The notes: generated by a model from the sequence alone, not told the origin. Numbered from the stretch's first letter, positions 1-7,912 are shown. The stretch is DNA of 8,491 nt from DASWVC01 sp036401335 (GCA_036401335.1 DASWVC010000254.1:1-8491), one strand, 5' to 3'. Translations and numbers: made by a program.

Positions 1-236
1 AGCCGATCCTGCACGAAAAAGGTTGCGACAGCGACCGCGAGGAGGATGAGCGGGAACAACGAAAAAAAAGCGTAATAGGCGAAAGAAGCCGCGCATTGTT
101 CCCCGTTGATGTCATTATAGCGCCCGGCTGCCCGCTTGATGTTGTAGAGGAATATGTGAAATCCCGTCTTGAACATGCGGGGGATATGCGGTGACACTCG
201 CGAGGCGGCGTTGGCGGTAGTAGCCGGGTGACTCAT
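1..236 (-). CDS. YihY/BrkB-family inner-membrane protein, N-terminal part (runs off left edge)
   Basis: The minus strand opens with ATG at 236-234 and stays open for 78 codons to the window edge, so only the N-terminus is visible. After a polar leader of about 20 residues comes a basic, amphipathic stretch (FKTGFHIFLYNIKRAAGRY, residues 22-40). It is followed by the family hallmark around residues 49-66, AASFAYYAFFSLFPLILL, the start of the first membrane helix. This matches the YihY/virulence factor BrkB family, once misnamed ribonuclease BN: polytopic inner-membrane proteins of about 270-430 residues whose molecular role is poorly defined. No clear Shine-Dalgarno precedes ATG 236. An inner ATG (residue 21) is also possible because the leader before it is unconserved-looking. 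The gene is transcribed away from the TamB-like gene across a 54-bp spacer. The reading frame passes intact through an 8-T run (62-69). The family call is fairly secure; the function is unknown. Confidence 0.8.
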   Translation of the reverse strand, partial: MSHPATTANAASRVSPHIPRMFKTGFHIFLYNIKRAAGRYNDINGEQCAASFAYYAFFSLFPLILLAVAVATFFVQDR

Positions 237-290
237 GGGGCGATGGTGGAGAAGTGAATTCAGTACAGGAAATTAGAGTGACAAGACGGG
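237..290. promoter_or_regulatory. Short divergent spacer between the yihY/brkB-like gene and the tamB-like gene
   Basis: Only 54 bp separate the two divergent start codons, so any promoters must overlap each other or the neighbouring coding ends. On the minus strand TTGTCA (284-279) lies 16 bp from TGAATT (262-257). This is a weak sigma70-like pair that would give the yihY-like gene a very short leader. I see no good promoter for the plus strand within the spacer, so it may lie inside the yihY-like coding region. Neither start has a strong Shine-Dalgarno sequence. The compact arrangement suggests, but does not prove, joint regulation. Confidence 0.3.
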
Positions 291-3200
291 ATGGCTGAAA
301 AGAAGAGGAGGCACCGGATTCTTGCGTACGGCTTTGGCTGTATGGCGGTGTTACTACTGCTTCTGGTAATTTTTTACCAGCCGATCATTTTCTCCGTGAC
401 GCAGTTCGTGGCTCACCGATTGGCCGGTGCTGCGAAACTCAACCTCACTTACCACGCGCAGGGCTCCCTGTTCTCGGACCTCACCCTGAACGACGTGGCA
501 GTAAGCCCGCTGCCGGAGAACCACGATTTTCCGTTGGAGCAACTGGAGGCGAAGCAACTCGCGTTGCGTTACAACCTGGGCGCGGCGTTGCGCAAGGATT
601 GGGGACACGTCGTGCAGCTGGTGCGCGTAAAGGATGCCACCGTGGTGATCCGACCCACGCCGCCGACGCCGAAAAAGAAATCGAGCGGGCCGCTTAAGTT
701 TCCACCCGCGCTCCCCGAGGTCATCGACATCGACCGGGTGAACGTAACCGTGCGGCAACCGTCGGGCGCCCTGCAGGTGGGGAACCTGTTCGTGCACTTA
801 AATCAGGGAAAACCGGGCGACCTCGGCTGGCAAAACCTCGAGGTTCCGGGAATTGGGCAGTGGGAAAACGTCCGGGCCGGCCTGACGGCGCGTGACGGCG
901 TGGTGGAATTGACGGACCTCAAGCTTCCGCCGCTGGCCGAGGTCGAACGTTTGAAGCTTGACCTCAGCAAATCCGCCGACGGTGAGTTTGGCGCCGACGT
1001 GAACGGCCGGGTGTTGGATGCGCCGCTGGAGCTGCACGGGTTGGTGCAACAGGAAAACCCGGCGGAGCCGTCGAACGTGAGCCTTCGGCTTGGACGGGTT
1101 GACTTGGCAAAGTTGGAGCCCCTGATCAAGGTGCCGCTGTCAGGAACCGTTAACGGGGTAGAAGCGCAACTGCGCGGAGACATTAACCACCCAAACACCT
1201 GGGACGGATTGTTCCGGGTCCGGGCCGAGCAGGTCCGTTTTCAAACCTACGAAGCACAGGCAGCGGCGGTGGAAACCGAGTTCCACGCCGGGGTTGGCGA
1301 GATCAACCGGGTCGAGGTACGATCAGGTCCGAACGCGGTTAACCTTTCGGGAAATTACCGGTTGCCGGCGGACAGCGACCGGTTTCTGGAAGGGTTGGAG
1401 GTGAATGTCGGGCTGGCGTTGGGCGTTCCCCGACCGGAGCTTTACGTGCCGGTGGTTCAAGGTTCCCTGCTGGGTTCGGGATCGTTTGGACTGGCGGCGG
1501 GCCATTGGCGCGGCGAGGTGGGGGTCAGGACGCAGAACCTTTCGGCGAAAGGGTTGCAGGTCCCGGGCACGGGTGCTGAAGTGTTGGCGGCAGGCATCCT
1601 TCCCTTCGACCGGGACCTTTGGAGCTCGTTGCAGGCCGTGGTTGCGGCCGACGTTCAGGACGCCAGCTTTTCTCCGGTGCGGGTGCCTGGCGTTCACGCG
1701 ACCGTGATGCTGCCGGGTGCTGCCGTGGCCCGGGTGCAAGGGCTGGTCCAAGCCGGACAAAGCAGGATCGACCTGAACGCGCGGGTGCCTTTGCCAGCAG
1801 GCGGGGCAGCGTTGGATCCCAAGCAGATCGATGCCACCGTGAACGTGAACGTGCCGTCGGCAGCGGATTTCCTGGATCGGCCGCTGTATGACGGAGGGTT
1901 GGCGCTGCAGGGTCGCATTGGGCTGGCGGACCTGAAGCCGACCGGTTCATTACAACTCTCGGGCGACCAACTGAGTTACCAGGGAGCCGTGGTCCGGCTC
2001 ATCCGGGCTACGGTTCAACTGCAGGGTGACCAGGTGTTAATTGGGCCGGCAAGGCTGGCGTTGGATGAAGCAAACCATGTCGAATTCAATGGCAAAGCTG
2101 GTTTGGCTACGCCCTACCCGTACCAGGCATTCGGGCAGATTCAACTGCCTGAACTGGCCGGATTCAACGCCCTGCTGCGGGCGTTTCACCAACCGGAAGG
2201 CGTCAGCGGCAGCCTTCAGGGCACGTTTTCAGGCAAAGGCGATGCCAACGACCTCGGGGCACAACTGCAATTGAGCGGGGATCGGGTGGCTTACCGGGGT
2301 TTGATCGTGCAGACGCTGCAAACGGCGGCGAGGCTTGAACACAACCACCTGCAACTGGACGGATGTCACTTGTCGTTTTCTCCGGAAAACCACGTCGACG
2401 CCACGGCGGAGGCGGACCTGACCGGCCCACGCCCTTTTTCGGCCAACGTGACGGCGGCTTTGAAGAACGTCGCGGTTTTCGACCCGTTCTTGAAGCAAAT
2501 GGGCCAGACGGCCGGCTTGGCAGGATCGATCGACACCGTCGTAACCGCGAAAGGGCAAGTGGCCGATCCGCTCGCTTCCACGGCGGAGGCGACCGTGACC
2601 GGCAGCAACTTGAGGTACCGCGGATTGACCCTGGCGACTTTGAACGTTGCGACCGGTCTGGGTGAACGCAAGCTGACGCTTTCGACCCTTCGCCTGGTCT
2701 TTGACGCGAAGAACCGGATCGAAGCCCACGGAGACACGCAGATCCAGGAGCCGTACACCTACCATGCGGCCGCAAATGTCGCCCTGGAAGACATCGGGTT
2801 CCTGAACGAACTCGTGAAATCGTTTGGCCAGGACCTGAACCCGGGCGGTAAGCTGACTGCGACGCTGACGGGCAACGGAGAGCTGAAGAATTCCGCCGGC
2901 AACATTGAAGTGCATGGCGAAAACCTGCGCGTCAAACCGGTTGAAGGGATTAAGGTGGACGTGGCGGGCGCGTACCAGGGCGAGTCGCTCGAGCTGTCCC
3001 GGGTTCAGGTAAGCTCCCCTTACGCGGACCTTGATACCGCCCTGCGATTCAGCCCGCAGTGGCTGGAGCTGCCGCACTTGTCCATCACAAAAAGCGGCAA
3101 CGCGATCACGGGCGAGGTGAAAGTGCCGTTGAACCTTTCTCCCGGAGCCAAGCTGCCGGTCGATCTGGACCGGCCCCTGCAGGTGAACGTGCGCACCGAC

Positions 3201-4742
3201 AAAATTTCGCTGGCCTCGTTGCAGCCGCAAAAACCTCAGGTGACGGGCGAAGTGGCGTTTCAGGTGCAAGCGTCGAAAACGTTGCGGGACCCTTTGATGC
3301 AGGTGCAGGTGAGCGTGCGTGATGTGCGTTCGCCGGCGGTTTCTGCCCTGTCGGCGGCCTCGAGCGACTTGGCCATCCGGCTGGCGGACAAGGTGTTCAC
3401 CTTATCGGGGAAAGTTCAGCAGGCGGACATTCAACCCCTTGAACTGCAGGGAAAAGTGCCGGTCGACGTCGGTCAGATCGTTGAAACGGGCCGCCTGCCG
3501 GATGACACGCCATTGCAAGCGTCCTTGAAATGGCCCAGCACCAACCTTGCTTTCATCCAGAAAGTCGTGCCGCTGTTTCGGATTGTGGAAGGCCGTGTGG
3601 GCGCCGACGTGAACGTCGGCGGCACCCTTAAAAAGCCGCTGGTCCAAGGCGCCATCACGGCGAATGTGCCCCGGCTGCAGGCAAAGACCGACGTGGTGCC
3701 TCCCATTTCAAATTTCGCCGCCCGGATCGAGTTTCTGCAAGATCACATCAGGATCGCGCAGTTGAACGGGCTGGCAGGCGGAGGCGCTTTTCGGGTCGGC
3801 GGCGGCATCGACCTTGCCAACGGGACAAATCCGACGTTCGACATCGCGGTGAACGGCAACCAGGTGCTGCTGACGCGCAGCGACAGCGTGATTGTCCGGG
3901 CCAACTTTGATCTTGCCATCCGCGGCCCGCTTTCGGCCGGAGAAGTTTCGGGCAAGGTCGGCATCATAAACAGCCGATTTTTCCAGGACATCGACATCCT
4001 GCCGCTGAACCTGCCCGGGCGACCCGCGCCAAAACCACCCTCTGTGCCGCCGCCGAGCCAGGTGTCCGTTACCACCCCGCCGTTGCGGGACTGGAAGTTC
4101 AACATTGCAGTGCGAACCGTTCAGCCGTTCCTGGTGCAAAGCAACCTGGCGCGGGGGCAGGTGACGATCGATCTGCAGATCGGCGGGACCGGCCTCGCGC
4201 CATCGGTCACCGGGTACGTCCGGGTGGACCAGCTCACGGCTTCGCTCCCGTTCAGCCACCTCGATATTACCAACGGGTACATTACGTTTGCGCCCGGCGG
4301 CAATCCCCTGGACCCGTCCCTGAACATCATTTGCACGTCGTTGATCCGGGACTATGAGGTCCACGTCCGGATCTATGGGAACGTCTCCAACTTTCAAATC
4401 CTTTTCGACAGCACACCGGCGCTTGCGCAAGGCGACATCGCTACCTTGCTCGCGACGGGTGCAACCACCTCGGAATTCGTCCAGAACCCGAGTTTACTGG
4501 CAGGTCGTGCCAGCTTCATCCTGGCGCAACAGCTGTTGACGAAGGTTTTCAAGATTAAACCCGATGCTCAGCAACAATCCTTTCTGGAACGGCTTCAGGT
4601 TGACATCATTCCGGGCAGCAAACCCGGCAGCCAGGACGTGAGTGCACGCTTCAGCCTCACCAAGAACTACCAGATCATCGGTGAGTTCGGCCAGGAGGGC
4701 GACGTGAGCGCCCGCCTTCGTTACCTGATTCGATTCCGATGA
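291..4742 (+). CDS. tamB: TamB-like translocation/assembly module protein (DUF490, AsmA-like superfamily)
   Basis: A 1483-residue envelope protein, somewhat longer than E. coli TamB (about 1260). A basic start (MAEKKRRHR) leads into a single membrane anchor (about residues 10-35). Next comes the typical TamB N-terminal region with a GSLFSDLTLNDV motif (58-69), then a long body of alternating hydrophobic and polar residues with few cysteines, as expected of a lipid-carrying beta-groove. Residues 555-872 are three tandem repeats, described separately. The C-terminal TamB domain spans about 1130-1483 and ends in a short amphipathic strand (LRYLIRFR). It is interrupted by a proline-rich stretch (1242-1264). 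An in-frame TGA at 279-281, three codons before ATG 291, makes this the first possible start. The stop overlaps the start of the downstream Omp85 gene. TamB proteins link the inner membrane to an Omp85 barrel and serve phospholipid transport and/or outer-membrane protein assembly. Identity is confident; the substrate is inferred. Confidence 0.92.
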   Translation: MAEKKRRHRILAYGFGCMAVLLLLLVIFYQPIIFSVTQFVAHRLAGAAKLNLTYHAQGSLFSDLTLNDVAVSPLPENHDFPLEQLEAKQLALRYNLGAALRKDWGHVVQLVRVKDATVVIRPTPPTPKKKSSGPLKFPPALPEVIDIDRVNVTVRQPSGALQVGNLFVHLNQGKPGDLGWQNLEVPGIGQWENVRAGLTARDGVVELTDLKLPPLAEVERLKLDLSKSADGEFGADVNGRVLDAPLELHGLVQQENPAEPSNVSLRLGRVDLAKLEPLIKVPLSGTVNGVEAQLRGDINHPNTWDGLFRVRAEQVRFQTYEAQAAAVETEFHAGVGEINRVEVRSGPNAVNLSGNYRLPADSDRFLEGLEVNVGLALGVPRPELYVPVVQGSLLGSGSFGLAAGHWRGEVGVRTQNLSAKGLQVPGTGAEVLAAGILPFDRDLWSSLQAVVAADVQDASFSPVRVPGVHATVMLPGAAVARVQGLVQAGQSRIDLNARVPLPAGGAALDPKQIDATVNVNVPSAADFLDRPLYDGGLALQGRIGLADLKPTGSLQLSGDQLSYQGAVVRLIRATVQLQGDQVLIGPARLALDEANHVEFNGKAGLATPYPYQAFGQIQLPELAGFNALLRAFHQPEGVSGSLQGTFSGKGDANDLGAQLQLSGDRVAYRGLIVQTLQTAARLEHNHLQLDGCHLSFSPENHVDATAEADLTGPRPFSANVTAALKNVAVFDPFLKQMGQTAGLAGSIDTVVTAKGQVADPLASTAEATVTGSNLRYRGLTLATLNVATGLGERKLTLSTLRLVFDAKNRIEAHGDTQIQEPYTYHAAANVALEDIGFLNELVKSFGQDLNPGGKLTATLTGNGELKNSAGNIEVHGENLRVKPVEGIKVDVAGAYQGESLELSRVQVSSPYADLDTALRFSPQWLELPHLSITKSGNAITGEVKVPLNLSPGAKLPVDLDRPLQVNVRTDKISLASLQPQKPQVTGEVAFQVQASKTLRDPLMQVQVSVRDVRSPAVSALSAASSDLAIRLADKVFTLSGKVQQADIQPLELQGKVPVDVGQIVETGRLPDDTPLQASLKWPSTNLAFIQKVVPLFRIVEGRVGADVNVGGTLKKPLVQGAITANVPRLQAKTDVVPPISNFAARIEFLQDHIRIAQLNGLAGGGAFRVGGGIDLANGTNPTFDIAVNGNQVLLTRSDSVIVRANFDLAIRGPLSAGEVSGKVGIINSRFFQDIDILPLNLPGRPAPKPPSVPPPSQVSVTTPPLRDWKFNIAVRTVQPFLVQSNLARGQVTIDLQIGGTGLAPSVTGYVRVDQLTASLPFSHLDITNGYITFAPGGNPLDPSLNIICTSLIRDYEVHVRIYGNVSNFQILFDSTPALAQGDIATLLATGATTSEFVQNPSLLAGRASFILAQQLLTKVFKIKPDAQQQSFLERLQVDIIPGSKPGSQDVSARFSLTKNYQIIGEFGQEGDVSARLRYLIRFR
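1953..3200 (+). repeat. Tandem 105-108-residue protein repeats inside the TamB-like protein
   Basis: Three consecutive units align without large gaps: residues 555-659 (1953-2267), 660-767 (2268-2591) and 768-872 (2592-2906). Taking the Tyr of the YxG motif as zero (Y563, Y668, Y776), identical residues recur at fixed offsets: Gly +2 (565, 670, 778), Asn +32 (595, 700, 808), Pro +45 (608, 713, 821), Gln +71 (634, 739, 847), Gly +77 (640, 745, 853) and Gly +87 (650, 755, 863). A decayed fourth unit begins near residue 873, with HGENLRV replacing the YRG entry and SPYADLD replacing SPENHVD. Its right end is approximate. The DNA of the units has diverged, so the duplication is old. Such units probably correspond to repeated beta-groove modules. 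Confidence 0.75.
4739..4742 (+). other. ATGA stop/start overlap coupling tamB-like and tamA-like genes
   Basis: The TGA of the TamB-like gene (4740-4742) shares two bases with the ATG (4739-4741) of the Omp85 gene, giving ATGA. This indicates one transcript and probable translational coupling by terminating ribosomes. There is no strong independent Shine-Dalgarno just upstream, which fits coupling. It supports a fixed stoichiometry of the two proteins. Confidence 0.85.
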
Positions 4743-6862
4743 GAAACGGCGCCCTGGCAACCGGATCCCTTCTGGCGTTGGTCTGGGGTGCGGTGTCCCT
4801 CGCTCAGGCTCCCCCGCCGGCTCCGGCCAGCGCAAATCAGCAGCAGGCAGCGGCAACCGCGCAGATTCAGGCTTCACCGCCGGCCGGTGCGGCTTCCCGT
4901 GTTCGGTTTGTCGGAAACACGAGTTTCACCCAGCAGGACCTGCGCGCTGCTTTGGCTGATCCGTTGCAGCAGATCCAGAATCAGGGCTTGAGCGTGCCGT
5001 TGGCGGACGACACGGCCTATTACCTTGGCGTGTTCTATCGGCGGCACGGTTACCCAGCGGCGGATGTGACCTACAAGATGTATGGCAACGGACAGTTCCT
5101 CGAGTTGGAGGTGCGTGAGGGCCGTTACTACAACCTGGGTCAGATTGATTTCAAGGGTGACAAGGCATTTCCGCCCGCCGCACTGAACGATTACATGATC
5201 GGGACAACCCGGGCGCGGTTCTCGCAGTTTCAAAAACAGCTTCCCTTCGTTGAGGCTGACCTGGTAACCGGCACCTCGCTGGTGCAAGGGTACTATGTCT
5301 CACAGGGATTCCCGGAGGTGAAAATCGTGAAGCTGGAGACCAAACCGGACGAAGCGCACGACGTGGTAAACGCCACCGTCACCATTCAGGAAGGTCCGCG
5401 GTATTTCTTCGGTCCGATCACGTTTGCCAATGACCCGGAAATCCCGGTAACCAACTTCTACGCCAAATTCAACCAGCTTACCGGCCAGGCCAAGCCGTAT
5501 TCCGAGGCGGAACTGGCAAACCTGCAACGGGATCTTATCTTCATCTACAAGAAGGCCGGGCATTACGCGGCGACCGTGGAGGTGAGTGCCGACCTGGCGC
5601 ACTTGCCGGCAGGCGGGCGGGTGCCGGTGCGGGTGACCTCGAACCCGGGCCCGGTTTACCGTTTCGGCACCGTGGAGGTTGATCAGGCACCGGGTGCGCG
5701 GCTGAAGCCGGACTTCCTGCCGCAACGGTTTGCCGAATTGCAGGGACGAACCTACAGCCCGGACACCGTGCGCGACCTGAACAACGAAATGGTGCGGACC
5801 GGCCTTTTCGATACCCTGGACCTTCAGGAGACGGCTGAGCCGGATGACACCATCCGCCTGACGCTGTCGCCGCGCGAAGGACGGGCGAAAGAGTTCAGCG
5901 TGTTCGGCGGTTACCGAACCTTTGACGGTGCGATCCTGGGTGCCAGCTACACGAATCGGAACATTGGCGGAGAAGGGCACATCGTCTCCGTCTCCTTAGA
6001 GTACACGGGACGGGGTCCGTCCGGTGAAATCTCTTATGAAGATCCCTGGTTCCTCAAGACGCGCGACCGGTTGCGCCTGGCGGTGGGCCTCGATCAGAAA
6101 CAGGTGGAAGGTTACACCTACACCGAAGCGTACGCTCGGGCGAGCCTCACCCGGAAATACCTCAAAGCTTTTGAAACTGGGGCCTACGTGGAAGCGCGCA
6201 GCGTTAATCTCAGCGACGTGACGATCGACCCGCCTAACCTCGTCGGTCCCACCAGTTACCAACTCGCCACCGTCGGCCTGACGCATACGATTGACATGCG
6301 GGACAGCGCCGTGAATCCGCGTTCCGGCTGGATTCTGGTGGTGACCGCCTCCGGCTCGGAGCCGCTGCAGCAGGCATCTGCGTTTCTACGGGCGACGGAG
6401 CGGTTCAGCATCTATCAATCGTTCGGCAAAGGCCTGCTGGCAGCCGGGGTCCGGTTTGGGGTGATCATGCCTTCCTCCGGCGGGACCCTGGGGGTGCCCA
6501 TTGAAGAGCGTTTTTTTAATGGCGGCGCAGACACCGTCCGCAGCTATGGCGAACGGGAACTGGGCCCGCGGGACAACAACAACAACCCTTACGGCGGTTT
6601 GGCCCGGTCGATTTTCAACCTCGAATACCAGCACCCGCTGTTCGGGGACCTGACCGGAGCGGTGTTCTTTGATGCCGGCGGGCTGGGCGTCTCACCCTTT
6701 TCGAACTTGAGCACGGCCATCGGCGTGGGCATCCGGTACAACCTTCCGGTCGGCCCGCTTCGGATCGATTACGGCCTGAACCCCGCGCCCCGTTTCAATC
6801 CGGCATCGCACACCCGTGATCCGATCGGCGCATTCCACCTGAGTTTCGGGTTTGCATTCTAG
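4739..6862 (+). CDS. tamA: Omp85-family outer-membrane assembly protein, TamA/BamA type, with four POTRA domains
   Basis: A 707-residue outer-membrane protein. The N-terminus is a signal peptide with likely cleavage after AQA (residue 24), followed by a linker rich in Pro, Ala and Gln to about residue 50. Four POTRA-like units follow, each opening with a strand of the V.F.G or F.G type and closing in an EG or NPG turn: about 52-128, 129-219, 220-304 and 305-381. The Omp85 barrel spans about 382-707. It holds an RDSAVNPRSG segment (521-530), the loop-6 motif as VRSYGERELGP (600-610), and a C-terminal strand ending in Phe. E. coli TamA has three POTRA domains and BamA five, so this is intermediate. 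Its pairing with a TamB-like gene is why TamA is preferred over BamA. As TamB's partner it would insert outer-membrane proteins or receive lipid at the outer membrane. The Omp85 family is certain; TamA orthology is less so. Confidence 0.9.
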   Translation: MRNGALATGSLLALVWGAVSLAQAPPPAPASANQQQAAATAQIQASPPAGAASRVRFVGNTSFTQQDLRAALADPLQQIQNQGLSVPLADDTAYYLGVFYRRHGYPAADVTYKMYGNGQFLELEVREGRYYNLGQIDFKGDKAFPPAALNDYMIGTTRARFSQFQKQLPFVEADLVTGTSLVQGYYVSQGFPEVKIVKLETKPDEAHDVVNATVTIQEGPRYFFGPITFANDPEIPVTNFYAKFNQLTGQAKPYSEAELANLQRDLIFIYKKAGHYAATVEVSADLAHLPAGGRVPVRVTSNPGPVYRFGTVEVDQAPGARLKPDFLPQRFAELQGRTYSPDTVRDLNNEMVRTGLFDTLDLQETAEPDDTIRLTLSPREGRAKEFSVFGGYRTFDGAILGASYTNRNIGGEGHIVSVSLEYTGRGPSGEISYEDPWFLKTRDRLRLAVGLDQKQVEGYTYTEAYARASLTRKYLKAFETGAYVEARSVNLSDVTIDPPNLVGPTSYQLATVGLTHTIDMRDSAVNPRSGWILVVTASGSEPLQQASAFLRATERFSIYQSFGKGLLAAGVRFGVIMPSSGGTLGVPIEERFFNGGADTVRSYGERELGPRDNNNNPYGGLARSIFNLEYQHPLFGDLTGAVFFDAGGLGVSPFSNLSTAIGVGIRYNLPVGPLRIDYGLNPAPRFNPASHTRDPIGAFHLSFGFAF

Positions 6863-7060
6863 CGAGAGGTCCAGCCGTTGCGTCCGCGCTCTGGACGCTA
6901 ACGGATGGGGATCAAGGACAGACGCCACTCCCTGGGCACTTGACGAAGTCGCGTAGGTGTACCTGGCGCTACGTTGCACCTCCCTTGGCGGAGGTACCCC
7001 ACCCCGTTACCCCCATACGCCGACACATTCCCTACTTTGCCCCGTAGCCGACCCGGGATA
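6863..7060. other. Convergent intergenic region between tamA-like gene and pstB
   Basis: These 198 bp between converging genes contain no convincing open reading frame. They hold a bulged hairpin just after the tamA-like stop (6875-6904, listed separately) and a small hairpin, ACCTCC-cttggc-GGAGGT (6978-6995), that could sit in the 3' end of the pstB transcript. Neither is followed by a T tract on either strand, so a classical intrinsic terminator is not evident. Termination here may be Rho-dependent or structure-assisted. There is no room for a phoU gene downstream of pstB. Confidence 0.5.
6875..6904 (+). terminator. Hairpin downstream of the tamA-like gene, weak terminator candidate
   Basis: CCGTTGCGTCC (6875-6885) pairs with GGACGCTAACGG (6893-6904) around a 7-nt loop with one bulged base. 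This gives 6 bp plus 5 bp of GC-rich stem starting 13 nt after the TAG stop. An alternative pairing, GTCCAG (6869-6874) with CTGGAC (6891-6896), competes with it. The following bases (ATGGGGATC) contain no U run, so it may protect the 3' end or cause pausing rather than act as an intrinsic terminator. Confidence 0.35.
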
Positions 7061-7912
7061 TCAACCGAACCGCCCGGAGATGTAGTCTTCGGTTTGTTTC
7101 TGTGATGGATTGGTGAAAATCTTCTCAGTCCGGTCAAACTCAATCAGGCGGCCAAGGTAAAAAAAGCCGGTCACATCCGAGCACCGGGCTGCCTGTTGCA
7201 TGTTGTGGGTGACGATCACGATCGTGAATCGGTCGGTCAGCCGGGCGATCAGGTCTTCGACCTTGGCTGTTGCGATGGGGTCAAGGGCCGAGCACGGCTC
7301 ATCCATGAGAATGACATCCGGTTTGACGGCAATGGTGCGCGCAATGCAAAGCCGCTGCTGCTGCCCGCCCGACAGTCCGAGTGCACTCTCATGCAACCGG
7401 TCTTTGGCCTCCTCCCACAGGGCCGCACCTTGCAGGCTCGTCTCGACGGTCTCGTCGATGACCCGTTTGTCTCGAATCCCCGCTATCCGCAAGCCATAGG
7501 CAATGTTTTCGTAAATCGACTTGGGAAAGGGATTGGATTTCTGAAAGACCATGCCCACCCGTTTGCGCAGTTCGATGACGTCCACGTCCGGGGCGTTGAT
7601 GTCGACGCCGTCGATCTTGATGGTCCCCGCCGTTACCCTGGCCCCGTCGATCAAGTCGTTCATACGGTTCAGGCACCGCAGAAGGGTGGACTTGCCACAA
7701 CCGGACGGGCCAATAAAAGCGGTCACCTTTTTCGTCGGGACCCGAAGGGTGATGCCGTGCAAGACTTTTGAGTTCCCGTATTTAAAGTCCAGCTGGTCAA
7801 CGGCGATGATGGTTTCGTCTGCCGCAGGTTCCAAAGTGATCGTCTGTGCACGCTGTCCCGTCTGCATGGTTCCAGGCACCTCTGTAGTTCGCGCGGTTTC
7901 CGTCTCACTCAT
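7061..7912 (-). CDS. pstB: PstB, phosphate ABC transporter ATP-binding protein
   Basis: From ATG 7912 the protein has 283 residues, near the usual 250-280. It is the cytoplasmic ATPase that drives high-affinity phosphate uptake with PstC, PstA and PstS. All ABC motifs are intact: Walker A GPSGCGKST (68-76), Q-loop Gln124 in GMVFQKSNPFP, signature LSGGQ (180-184), Walker B VILMDEP (200-206) with the PstB-typical CSALDPIAT after it, and His236 in THNMQQAAR. The C-terminus (TEDYISGRFG) is also PstB-like. The frame is open upstream to 8167, but that stretch is low-complexity, Arg/Pro/Cys-rich and unlike PstB, so I exclude it. A shorter start at ATG 7867 (268 residues) is a real alternative because AGAGGTG stands about 9 nt before it, while ATG 7912 lacks a clear ribosome site. 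No other pst gene or phoU adjoins it: the neighbours are a convergent tamA-like gene and, across a terminator, a porin-like gene. Confidence 0.95.
   Translation of the reverse strand: MSETETARTTEVPGTMQTGQRAQTITLEPAADETIIAVDQLDFKYGNSKVLHGITLRVPTKKVTAFIGPSGCGKSTLLRCLNRMNDLIDGARVTAGTIKIDGVDINAPDVDVIELRKRVGMVFQKSNPFPKSIYENIAYGLRIAGIRDKRVIDETVETSLQGAALWEEAKDRLHESALGLSGGQQQRLCIARTIAVKPDVILMDEPCSALDPIATAKVEDLIARLTDRFTIVIVTHNMQQAARCSDVTGFFYLGRLIEFDRTEKIFTNPSQKQTEDYISGRFG

Noticed and set aside
62..69. Eight-base A run in the yihY/brkB-like gene as a possible frameshift
   Set aside because: With eight bases the frame reads straight through the conserved YYAFFSLFPL segment, so the gene is intact here.
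2229..3269. Minus-strand open frame of 346 codons inside the tamB-like gene
   Set aside because: It is a high-GC shadow: the translation is rich in Arg, His and Gln with no recognisable domain, while the plus frame is a clear TamB-like protein throughout.
3708..4430. Minus-strand open frame of 240 codons
   Set aside because: It lies antisense to the conserved C-terminal TamB domain; composition is typical of a shadow frame.
5300..5980. Minus-strand open frame of 226 codons
   Set aside because: It lies antisense to POTRA domains 2 to 4 and shows no protein-like pattern.
6863..7060. Possible small gene or RNA gene between tamA-like and pstB
   Set aside because: No open frame with protein-like composition, no tRNA-like cloverleaf and no known RNA motif were seen; only short hairpins are present.
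7196..7771. Plus-strand open frame of 191 codons
   Set aside because: It lies antisense to the motif-rich core of pstB.
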